Below are positions 1 through 5,361 of a DNA stretch of 8,830 nucleotides, in pieces. A program made the translations under genes and the position numbers. Under the pieces are notes generated by a model. It did not search any database and was not told where the DNA came from. It saw only the letters and a list, made by a program, of their open reading frames with translations. Position 1 is the first letter of the stretch. Every line of letters starts with the position of its first letter. Source of the stretch: CAYUTA01 sp964447605. Its GTDB lineage: Bacteria > Bacillota > Clostridia > Christensenellales > CAG-138. The stretch covers positions 1 through 8,830 of the forward strand of contig CAYUTA010000083.1 in NCBI GenBank assembly GCA_964447605.1, written 5' to 3'.

Positions 1-120
1 GCAGCAGAGGGGGACGAGGCAGCCGCGCGTCTTGCCGCCGTTATGCAGGCAGTATTTGCAGTCGCAGTCGGCGGCGGAGTATCCTTTGAACTTGTTATAT
101 CTGCGGGTGTTTGGGCCCAT
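1..120 (-). CDS. Small cysteine-rich protein of unknown function (C-terminus beyond window)
   Basis: An open frame starts at ATG 120 and runs off the left edge after 40 codons. A very strong ribosome-binding site, AAGGAGG, lies 8 nt upstream of the ATG. The N-terminus is basic (MGPNTRRYNKFKGYSAADCD). It is followed by a cluster of cysteines at residues 19, 21, 24, 33, 39 and 40, including C-x-C-x2-C, which suggests a zinc-ribbon-like or otherwise metal-binding mini-protein. I believe similar short proteins occur in mobilizable elements of gut Firmicutes, but that is recollection rather than something the window proves. No function is assigned. The gene lies downstream, in the same direction, of a tRNA-Arg gene and two terminators. 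That arrangement is compatible with the edge of an element inserted beyond the tRNA, but no integrase or duplicated tRNA end is visible. The gene call is fairly secure because of its ribosome-binding site; its identity is not. Confidence 0.6.
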   Translation of the reverse strand, partial: MGPNTRRYNKFKGYSAADCDCKYCLHNGGKTRGCLVPLCC

Positions 121-239
121 GTTGATGACCTCCTTATTGAATTGAAAACAAATTGCGTCCTATATTTGCCGATAGCGAAGCATCGGCATCAGTTGTACCC
201 GAAGGGTGAAAACGGCGAGAAGGAAGAAGAAAAGAACGC
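121..239 (-). other. Leader of the cysteine-rich gene with two small hairpins
   Basis: This non-coding stretch lies between the orphan terminator and the cysteine-rich gene. It holds the AAGGAGG site just upstream of ATG 120, a hairpin with 6-bp arms at 168-173/182-187 (GCCGAT/ATCGGC) and a small ACCC-GAA-GGGT hairpin at 197-207. No convincing -35/-10 pair was found. The minus-strand sequence next to the terminator is pyrimidine-rich. Confidence 0.35.
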
Positions 240-283
240 AAAAAGCCGCTTTGGGAGGTCGTAATCGACCAACCAAAGCGGCT
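240..283 (-). terminator. Rho-independent terminator, orphan
   Basis: An 11-bp perfect outer stem pairs 244-254 with 273-283 (AGCCGCTTTGG / CCAAAGCGGCT). A 2x2 internal loop follows, then a 5-bp inner stem (257-261/266-270) and a TAAT loop. Read on the minus strand, the stem is followed by TTTTT at 240-244 and then a T-rich tract; the plus-strand side has none. The hairpin therefore ends a minus-strand transcript. The tRNA upstream already has its own terminator, so the transcript this one serves is not identified. Confidence 0.75.
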
Positions 284-354
284 GAAGGGGTTCGTATCCA
301 TTCCGAAAATATATCTACGGCGGAGTCGGATTTTGGAATCCTCATGGGCGAGTA
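284..354. other. Unassigned stretch between two terminators
   Basis: This 71-nt stretch is bracketed by two minus-strand terminators. It contains an imperfect inverted repeat (around 299-309 and 333-342, ATTCCGAAAAT against ATTTTGGAAT) that could fold into a 9-bp stem. A small minus-strand frame starting at ATG 345 has no ribosome-binding site and reads straight through the terminator hairpin, so it is not called. A short non-coding RNA ending at the 240-283 terminator is possible but unsupported by a promoter. Confidence 0.2.
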
Positions 355-387
355 CCAAAAAACCCAGACACCGTCTGGGTTTTTTGG
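355..387 (-). terminator. Terminator of tRNA-Arg (symmetrical, potentially bidirectional)
   Basis: A 9-bp perfect stem, AACCCAGAC (361-369) with GTCTGGGTT (373-381), closes on a 3-nt loop. It is flanked by A residues on the left and T residues on the right. Both strands therefore read as a GC-containing hairpin followed by a U-tract. It lies 28 nt beyond the 3' end of tRNA-Arg and is its natural terminator. It could also stop plus-strand transcription entering from the left. Confidence 0.88.
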
Positions 388-414
388 CGAAATATCTATT
401 TCATTAAAAAAGTT

Positions 415-490
415 TGGCGCGCCCGACAGGATTTGAACCTGTGACCTACCGGTTCGTAGCCGGGCACTCTATCCGCTGAGCTACGGGCGC
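415..490 (-). tRNA. tRNA-Arg, anticodon ACG
   Basis: The reverse complement folds as a full 76-nt cloverleaf. The acceptor stem is GCGCCCG/CGGGCGC, the D-stem GCTC/GAGT and the anticodon loop CTACGAA, giving anticodon ACG (A34 normally becomes inosine by TadA). The T-arm is ACAGG-TTCAAAT-CCTGT, the discriminator base is G, and the 3' CCA is encoded. It decodes CGN arginine codons. One oddity is that the outermost anticodon-stem pair (27-43) is C opposite T, leaving four good pairs. A strong promoter lies immediately upstream and a terminator downstream, so it is a self-contained single-gene unit. Confidence 0.97.
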
Positions 491-505
491 TTAACGCACT
501 TATTT

Positions 506-534
506 ATTTTAGCGATGATCAAGCGGGTTGTCAA
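506..534 (-). promoter_or_regulatory. Sigma-A promoter of tRNA-Arg
   Basis: On the minus strand, TTGACA (529-534) is a perfect -35. It is separated by exactly 17 nt from TAAAAT (506-511), a 5/6 match to the -10. The -10 lies 15 nt upstream of the first base of the tRNA, so transcription would start a few bases before the mature 5' end. It is the strongest consensus promoter in the window. No terminator is visible between the DUF1893 stop (614) and this promoter, so read-through from the genes upstream is possible. Confidence 0.9.
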
Positions 535-613
535 GATGCTTTTTCGGCTTCCACAACAAAATTATGACAGTTTTTTAATTACGCTTTCCAAGGCACCCAA
601 TCGCTTCCGGTTC

Positions 614-1129
614 CTAAACGGAATAATTCGGTTTATCCGCGCTTTGCAGTTTGGCGCGCGTCCGGCAGATGGCCTTTAACGCGCTGCCCGGGTCGCTAAT
701 TTCAGCCACCGCCCGCTCCATTGGGCAGATTCCCGTTGCGGCGCGGTTCATAATCTGCGCGGCACGCGCGTCGCAGGCAAAGGGAATGGCATGCGCGGTC
801 AATACGGCGATCGCGGCCCGGCTCATGACCGGTGCGTACACCGCCCGGATTCCAACAAAAACAAATAGCAGCGCCGCGGCTTTTCCAACCACCTTATCCG
901 CCGCACAATATCCGTTCAGGTCCTTGCCATCCTCTATCCATTTGAGCAGCGGCGACACGCCGCGCAGCCCGGAAACCAACACGTCCCCCTTTCCACACAC
1001 CACACATGTATACGCATGGGTTTGAAGCAGTTCTTTGGCGCGCGCCAGTTCCGGATGCTCCGCCCAGTTCAGCCGTTGTACCGTTATTTTATCCTTTTGC
1101 ATTGCCCGCATAAGATTACCCGCTTTCAT
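614..1129 (-). CDS. DUF1893 family protein (cytidine-deaminase-like fold, function unknown)
   Basis: The 171-aa product has the features I associate with DUF1893. From about residue 27 there is a helix-strand start (LARAKELLQTHAYTCVV), then RGVSPLL, GKDLNGYCAADKVVGKAAALL, RAVYAPVMS and a final TGICPMERAV segment, close to the usual domain length. As I recall, Thermotoga TM1506 of this family has a fold related to cytidine deaminases, and the TGICPME segment sits where those enzymes carry a cysteine motif. No substrate is established. The start at 1129 has GGAG 7 nt upstream (GGAGACGGAAC); internal Met7 and Met10 are less likely. It lies downstream of, and parallel to, the FabG/YmfI-like gene but 251 bp away, so co-transcription is plausible and unproven. 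A possible 24-codon frame overlaps its start codon as ATGA. Confidence 0.88.
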   Translation of the reverse strand: MKAGNLMRAMQKDKITVQRLNWAEHPELARAKELLQTHAYTCVVCGKGDVLVSGLRGVSPLLKWIEDGKDLNGYCAADKVVGKAAALLFVFVGIRAVYAPVMSRAAIAVLTAHAIPFACDARAAQIMNRAATGICPMERAVAEISDPGSALKAICRTRAKLQSADKPNYSV

Positions 1130-1380
1130 GTTCCGTCTCCATACCTTCGGTGTACAAGGGACGCACGTCCAAAACGGTCATATTCGATCCGTTTCAGCAC
1201 CGCTGGTCCTGCGCTTCTTCGCTTTGAACCGGCCTTAAATAGGCCGTTTCAGGTCGGAGCGTTCTGGTGCTGCCGCGCCTGCGTAGCAGCCCCTGCGGCA
1301 AGTGGGCGCAACAATGTTCCATACGCGCGGCCCGTCAAACCATATCTTCCCCTGCACGCCGAAGGTAGCGTGCGCTCAAA
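1130..1380 (-). other. Gap between FabG/YmfI-like gene and DUF1893 gene, with micro-ORFs only
   Basis: No recognisable gene lies here. On the minus strand there is a 42-codon ATG frame (1322 to 1194, no ribosome-binding site), followed by an overlapping 24-codon GTG frame (1200 to 1126, starting LKRIEYDRFGR). The TGA of the second overlaps the DUF1893 ATG as ATGA. A hairpin CGGCCT/AGGCCG with a 5-nt loop lies at 1230-1246. A longer GC-rich inverted repeat (TGCCGC/GCGGCA) lies at about 1270-1301. Neither has a U-tract. No convincing promoter or known riboswitch was seen. Confidence 0.3.
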
Positions 1381-2118
1381 CTAAATGCATCTGCCGCCGT
1401 CGACGCAGAGCACCTGACCTGTAATAAACGACGCTCCCCCCCCCGCCAAAAACAGCGCCGCCGAGGCAATGTCCTCCGCCCGCCCAGCGCGTAACAGCGG
1501 CGTTTCTTCAATAATGCCTGCAATAGCCTCCTGCGAAAGCGCGCTGTTCATCTGCGTTGCAACAAAGCCCGGCGCAATGCAATTGACGCGGACGCCGGAC
1601 GGCGCAACCTCCTTGGCAAGCGCCTTGGTTAGGCCGATCACCGCTGCTTTTGAAGCGGAATACGCAACCTCGCACGAGCCGCCCATAACGCCCCACATGG
1701 AGGAAATATTGATGATGCTGCCACGCTTTTTTGCAACCATGTCCGGCAAAACGGCCCGGGTAACCAGAAAACTGCCCTTCACATTGACGTCAAAAACGCG
1801 CGACCACTCCGCCTCCGTGCAATCGGTCAAAAGCTGCGGCGGCAACGCTACGCCCGCATTGTTGACCAGCACGTCAATCGGCCCGAAATGCGCGTGTATC
1901 TCCCCTATCATCCGTTCCACAGACTGCTGCCGCGAAACGTTGCCGCGCACAGGCATGACGGAAGCATGCCGCGCCTGCATCTCCTGACAGAGCGCCTGCG
2001 CAGCCGAAAAATTTGCGTTGCCATGCACCGCCACACGATGACCCTCTTGCGCAAAAGCGCGCGCGATCCCCACGCCGATGCCGCGCGACGCGCCCGTGAC
2101 CAAAACCGTATATTTCAT
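1381..2118 (-). CDS. Short-chain dehydrogenase/reductase, FabG-like, probable EF-P 5-aminopentanone reductase (YmfI type)
   Basis: The product is a complete 245-aa classical SDR. It has the Rossmann motif TGASRGIG (residues 8-15), NNAG at 86-89, catalytic Asn112, Ser140, Tyr153 and Lys157 (YSASK), and PG at 183-184. It should be an NAD(P)H-dependent ketone reductase in the cytosol. The stretch ISSMWGVMGGSCEVAYSASK and the ending SFITGQVLCVDGG resemble the clostridial FabG-like group now annotated as YmfI. YmfI reduces the 5-aminopentanone group on elongation factor P. A fatty-acid 3-oxoacyl-ACP reductase is the alternative, but no fab genes lie nearby. The start at 2118 is fixed by the Rossmann fold beginning at residue 4. 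It has no Shine-Dalgarno, and a -10-like box ends 6 nt upstream, so a leaderless mRNA is inferred. It diverges from nfo. Confidence 0.85.
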   Translation of the reverse strand: MKYTVLVTGASRGIGVGIARAFAQEGHRVAVHGNANFSAAQALCQEMQARHASVMPVRGNVSRQQSVERMIGEIHAHFGPIDVLVNNAGVALPPQLLTDCTEAEWSRVFDVNVKGSFLVTRAVLPDMVAKKRGSIINISSMWGVMGGSCEVAYSASKAAVIGLTKALAKEVAPSGVRVNCIAPGFVATQMNSALSQEAIAGIIEETPLLRAGRAEDIASAALFLAGGGASFITGQVLCVDGGRCI

Positions 2119-2124
2119 TATTGT

Positions 2125-2154
2125 ATTGTACCAAATCTGCTATAATAACAGCAA
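2125..2154 (-). promoter_or_regulatory. Promoter of the SDR gene, predicted leaderless start
   Basis: On the minus strand, TTGCTG (2149-2154) is followed after 18 nt by TACAAT (2125-2130). The spacer from the -10 to ATG 2118 is only 6 nt (ACAATA), so transcription should begin at or next to the A of the start codon. There is no purine-rich ribosome-binding site. This promoter overlaps the oppositely directed nfo promoter. Confidence 0.55.
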
Positions 2155-2170
2155 CCGGATTATTAAGGAG
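2138..2170 (+). promoter_or_regulatory. nfo: Extended -10 promoter and ribosome-binding site of nfo
   Basis: TGCTATAAT (2138-2146) is a perfect extended -10, and no good -35 is visible upstream. The expected transcription start is near 2153. AAGGAG (2165-2170) lies 10 nt before ATG 2181 and fixes that start codon. An upstream in-frame ATG at 2121 precedes the promoter and is not used. The -10 falls inside the spacer of the divergent SDR promoter, so polymerase cannot occupy both at once. Confidence 0.7.
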
Positions 2171-2180
2171 CGACCTGCAT

Positions 2181-3017
2181 ATGTTCATTGGCTGCCATCT
2201 TTCCAGTGCGCGCGGCTTTGCCGCGATGGGCCGTGACGCGCTTGTTATCGGTGCGGACACATTTCAGTTTTTTACGCGCAATCCGCGCGGAGGACGCGCC
2301 AAGCCGCTTGATCTGCCCGATGTACAGGCGCTTCTTGCGCTTGCAAAGGTCAATGGCTTCGGCGCGCTGGTCGCGCATGCTCCCTATACGCTCAATGCCT
2401 GCGCAGCCGAAGAGCGTCCGCAAGCGTTTGCGCGGATGTGTATGCAGGAGGACCTTGCGCGTATGGAAGCTTTGCCCGGGAACTACTATAATCTTCATCC
2501 GGGCAGCCATGTCGGGCAGGGCGTGGAAGCGGGCATTGGGAAAACGAGCGCGCTGCTCAACGAGCTGATGACGCCCGCGCAATCAACCGCGGTGCTGCTT
2601 GAAACCATGTCCGGACAGGGCAGTGAGCTTGGCGGAACGTTTGAACAGCTGGCCGAACTGATTGCCCGCATATGGCAAAAGGCGCGCATCGGCGTTTGCC
2701 TGGACACCTGCCATGTGTTTGCGGCGGGCTATGACGTGAAAAACGATCTCGACGGCGTCCTCACACAATTTGACAAAAGCATCGGGCTGAATTATTTGAA
2801 AGCCGTGCATCTCAATGACAGCATGCAGCCGCTTGGCAGCCGCCGGGACCGCCATCAGCGCATCGGCCTTGGCGAAATCGGGCTTGCCGCCATACGCCGC
2901 ATTCTGGCGCACGACGCGCTCAAAGACCTGCCGTTTATTCTGGAAACGCCAACCGATCTGGACGGCCATGCCGCGGAAATCCGTTTGCTTCGTGAACCGG
3001 CCGCGCAACCCGGCTGA
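2181..3017 (+). CDS. nfo: Endonuclease IV (deoxyribonuclease IV, AP endonuclease)
   Basis: The 278-aa product is full length for the Nfo family. Endonuclease IV cleaves 5' of abasic sites and trims damaged 3' ends in base excision repair, using a tri-zinc centre in a TIM barrel. By motif, all nine metal ligands known from the E. coli enzyme are present: His67 (HAPYT), His106 (LHPGSH), Glu141 (ETMSGQG), Asp175 and His178 (CLDTCH), His210 (HLND), Asp223 and His225 (RRDRH) and Glu255 (LETP). The start at 2181 is chosen for its AAGGAG site and because the protein begins with the typical MFIGCHLS strand. It is transcribed divergently from the SDR gene and converges on the glycosyltransferase operon, so it is probably monocistronic. 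No U-tract terminator is seen after it. Confidence 0.97.
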   Translation: MFIGCHLSSARGFAAMGRDALVIGADTFQFFTRNPRGGRAKPLDLPDVQALLALAKVNGFGALVAHAPYTLNACAAEERPQAFARMCMQEDLARMEALPGNYYNLHPGSHVGQGVEAGIGKTSALLNELMTPAQSTAVLLETMSGQGSELGGTFEQLAELIARIWQKARIGVCLDTCHVFAAGYDVKNDLDGVLTQFDKSIGLNYLKAVHLNDSMQPLGSRRDRHQRIGLGEIGLAAIRRILAHDALKDLPFILETPTDLDGHAAEIRLLREPAAQPG

Positions 3018-3018
3018 A

Positions 3019-3073
3019 CCGCCTAAGCGGCCCATTCCGGGCGCGGACATAACCGCGCCATAAAGCGGCCCAT
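3019..3073. repeat. Hairpins and 11-bp direct repeat between convergent genes
   Basis: In the 74 bp between the nfo stop and the end of the last glycosyltransferase gene, the 11-mer AAGCGGCCCAT occurs twice (3025-3035 and 3063-3073). The copies flank a 7-bp perfect GC hairpin, GGCGCGG (3040-3046) with CCGCGCC (3053-3059). A small CCGC/GCGG hairpin lies at 3019-3030. The structures probably help end both converging transcripts, but neither side has a run of T, so this is not a canonical intrinsic terminator. Confidence 0.45.
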
Positions 3074-3091
3074 CGCGCCAAACGGCTTGCT

Positions 3092-4228
3092 TTACTCCTG
3101 TTTTAGCCCAAAAGCACGCGCATGCACACAAGCCATCCGCTCGATGGTGTAACCGCGCGCCGTTTGCAGGCAGCTCCGCGCCATATCTGCACGCAGCGCA
3201 TCGTTTTGCAAAATTTCATTCGTGCGGTCAATCAGCGCCATGCCGTCCCCGGCCGGCACGACGAAGCCGTTTTCTCCATTTGTTATCAGCTCCATACCCG
3301 CGTTGCAGCGGTCGGTTGTAACCACGGGCAGCGCATGCGCCATCGCCTCGTTGACAACCAGCCCCCACATATCCTCGCGCGTTGGCAGCACAAACACATC
3401 CGCCGCCAAAAACCATTGCTCCAGCTCCTCCTTGTCCATAAACGCAAGAAAGCGCACGTTGGACAGGCCCTTTTGCACAACGATGCGTTGGTATTCCTCC
3501 GTCGGCGTTCCGCCGATGATGGCGACACAGGCGCTTGCGTCCAGGCTGTCGCAGCAGGAAAGCAGCATGTCGTAGCCCTTGCGGTATATGAACTGGCCGA
3601 TGCTCAGGACCAGCCTTGGGCAGGTGATCCCAAGCGCTTCCTTGGCGGCGCGCCGCTGCGCCTGAGCCGGAACCACCGGCAAGAGATCGTTTTCATGCAG
3701 CGAGGTGAACGGATAGCGCACAATGCGCCCCGCATCCGCGCCGTAGTGCAAAAACAGCGCGTCCGTTACCCTGCCCGAGGAAAACAGCCGACCGGCGCCC
3801 CGGATGATGTGCCGCTTGAGCAGGCGTTTGAACGGATGCTCGCCCGGGCGCACGACGCCGCCGTCAATTTCCAAATCATAGGGGATTCCGCGCAGCCGCA
3901 TGGCAAGCAGCGCGGCGGTTTCCGTATAATAGCCATAGCTTGTCGCTACAATTTGATCGTACCGGCCCCGCGCAATATATTGAAAAATTCGCCGGTCCAC
4001 GTGCGTCTCATCGATATCTCCGTCACTTAAAAAAATGGCGGTAAAGCGCTTTGCCGCGTCTTCATTCCAGTTGAAACGAATCCCCTCTGCACGGCGTGCC
4101 TCAAACACCACCGTAAGGTCGCAGAGTTTGCCGAGCGCATTAAAAAAATCAATCCGGTACGGCGCCGGAATATTGGTCAAAAACAGAACGCGCTGCGCGG
4201 CGTTCCCATCCGTCTGCTTTCCGCTCAT
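3092..4228 (-). CDS. GT4-family glycosyltransferase, third gene of the operon
   Basis: This 378-aa protein has a GT-B fold of the GT4/Glycos_transf_1 type and presumably transfers a sugar from a nucleotide donor at the cytoplasmic face of the membrane. The N-terminal acceptor half begins with VLFLTNIPAPYRIDFFNAL (residues 14-32), as in many polysaccharide glycosyltransferases. The donor half starts near LSIGQFIYRKGYDML (208-222). The signature is PTREDMWGLVVNEAM (282-296), a variant of the E-x7-E motif with Asp286 in the first position and Glu294 in the second. No signal peptide or membrane helix is seen. Its ATG overlaps the preceding gene's TGA (ATGA, 4225-4228), and only a weak GGGG lies upstream, so translational coupling is likely. 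Donor and acceptor sugars cannot be told from sequence. Confidence 0.9.
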   Translation of the reverse strand: MSGKQTDGNAAQRVLFLTNIPAPYRIDFFNALGKLCDLTVVFEARRAEGIRFNWNEDAAKRFTAIFLSDGDIDETHVDRRIFQYIARGRYDQIVATSYGYYTETAALLAMRLRGIPYDLEIDGGVVRPGEHPFKRLLKRHIIRGAGRLFSSGRVTDALFLHYGADAGRIVRYPFTSLHENDLLPVVPAQAQRRAAKEALGITCPRLVLSIGQFIYRKGYDMLLSCCDSLDASACVAIIGGTPTEEYQRIVVQKGLSNVRFLAFMDKEELEQWFLAADVFVLPTREDMWGLVVNEAMAHALPVVTTDRCNAGMELITNGENGFVVPAGDGMALIDRTNEILQNDALRADMARSCLQTARGYTIERMACVHARAFGLKQE

Positions 4229-5343
4229 TTTACATACCCCAAATACATCCGCTCGAGCCGTTTGGCTTCCGTTTTGATATCGTACCCGGCCAGTTCAAAG
4301 GGTTCCAACGGCACTGCGCGCGCCGCATTCGGTACGGGGACGGCGTCGGCCAACGCCGCAGCCCATGCCGACGCGTCGTCCAAACCCAGATATGCGCACT
4401 CCAGCACGCGTGTTTCACCGGGCACCCTGTCGGATGCAATGCACGGTAACCCGCATGCCTGCGCCTCAATCAGCACGATTCCCAGGCCTTCAAAGCGCGA
4501 CGGCAGCACGAACCGGTCGAAAGCGGCCAGCATTGCGGGAATATCCTCATAAAAGCCGGCAAGCGCCACGTGTTTTGTCAGCCCAAGCCGTGCAATTTGT
4601 TCCATGAGCGCCGCGCGGCTTTCACCGTCTCCCACCAGCACAAGGCACGCCTCCGGCCGCTGTTTACGCAGCTCGGCCAAAACCGGCAGCAAAAACTCCT
4701 GATTTTTCTGGTAATCAAACCTGCCGATATGGCCGATGACAAACCGATCCGCAACGCCAAGTTCCGCGCGCACCGCAGCGCGCCTTTCCGCGTTGAAGCG
4801 ATAGCGCGCAAGTTCGATGGCGTTTGGCACAATGGTCAATTTGCCCGCCTCAACCGCAGCGTCGCCATAAAGGAAACGTCCGGCGGCCTCCGAGCAGGCG
4901 AACAGATGCGTTGCCACGCGCCCGATGCGGTTGGCCATATGCCGGTGCATCCGCACGCGCAGCGGATTGTTCGTCAGAAACTGCGTGTTGTGGCAATGCG
5001 AAATCCGCACGGGAATTCCCGCCTGTCCGGCAAGCCCCAGCACATAGCCATTCATGCCGTCCATGTGCGCATGTACGATATCGTAACCGCCGTCCCTGAA
5101 CGCGCGCAAAAGCGCTTTGCGGTTGGCAAAATAATGCGGCAGCTTATACGGCGCATGGATGACGCGCGCGCCAAGCGCCTCAGCTTCTGCCTCGCGCGGA
5201 CCGCGGGCAAGGCCGTGGACGAAAAAGTCGATATGCACCTGATCTCTGCCAATCTGCCCGGCATAGTTGAGCATTGCGGTTGCTATGCCGCCATAATCAA
5301 GACTGCCGCCGCTGACATACAGCACGCGAACGGGACGTTTCAT
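4225..5343 (-). CDS. GT4-family glycosyltransferase, second gene of the operon
   Basis: The product is 372 aa with a GT-B fold. The N-terminal Rossmann half starts with RVLYVSGGSLDYGGIATAML (residues 6-25), whose glycine-rich loop is typical of EpsF/capsular-type GT4 enzymes. It includes DIVHAHMDGMNGY (88-100), a conserved acceptor-side His segment. The donor half contains IGHIGRFDYQKNQEFLLPVL (203-222), LVGDGE (236-241) and the canonical E-x7-E motif with Glu285 and Glu293 (FEGLGIVLIEA). It likely adds one sugar to a lipid-linked or surface glycan precursor. The start at 5343 has GAGGG 11 nt upstream, and the gene lies 18 nt after the stop of the previous operon member. The donor is unknown; annotation as exopolysaccharide or capsule biosynthesis would be by family only. 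Confidence 0.92.
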   Translation of the reverse strand: MKRPVRVLYVSGGSLDYGGIATAMLNYAGQIGRDQVHIDFFVHGLARGPREAEAEALGARVIHAPYKLPHYFANRKALLRAFRDGGYDIVHAHMDGMNGYVLGLAGQAGIPVRISHCHNTQFLTNNPLRVRMHRHMANRIGRVATHLFACSEAAGRFLYGDAAVEAGKLTIVPNAIELARYRFNAERRAAVRAELGVADRFVIGHIGRFDYQKNQEFLLPVLAELRKQRPEACLVLVGDGESRAALMEQIARLGLTKHVALAGFYEDIPAMLAAFDRFVLPSRFEGLGIVLIEAQACGLPCIASDRVPGETRVLECAYLGLDDASAWAAALADAVPVPNAARAVPLEPFELAGYDIKTEAKRLERMYLGYVK

Positions 5344-5361
5344 TTTACACGCTTCCCTCTT

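Noticed and set aside
206..436. A 76-codon plus-strand frame reading through the terminators into the tRNA region
   Set aside because: It crosses two terminator hairpins and ends within antisense tRNA sequence (GAPDRI), a well-known type of spurious annotation. There is no convincing ribosome-binding site.
415..440. Search for a second copy of the tRNA-Arg 3' end as an attachment-site repeat
   Set aside because: No second copy was seen anywhere in the window, so no attachment site is annotated.
651..1025. A 124-codon plus-strand frame
   Set aside because: It is antisense to the DUF1893 gene, whose family motifs are clear.
1261..1310. GC-rich inverted repeat considered as a small signal-recognition-particle RNA or riboswitch
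   Set aside because: It lacks the conserved SRP loop bases and any known riboswitch core, and has no promoter or terminator.
2121..2180. Upstream ATG that would extend nfo by 20 codons
   Set aside because: It lies before the -10 box and the AAGGAG site, and the extra residues are not part of the family's N-terminus.
3122..4030. A 302-codon plus-strand open frame
   Set aside because: It is antisense to the third glycosyltransferase and low in protein-like features; a shadow of GC-rich coding sequence.
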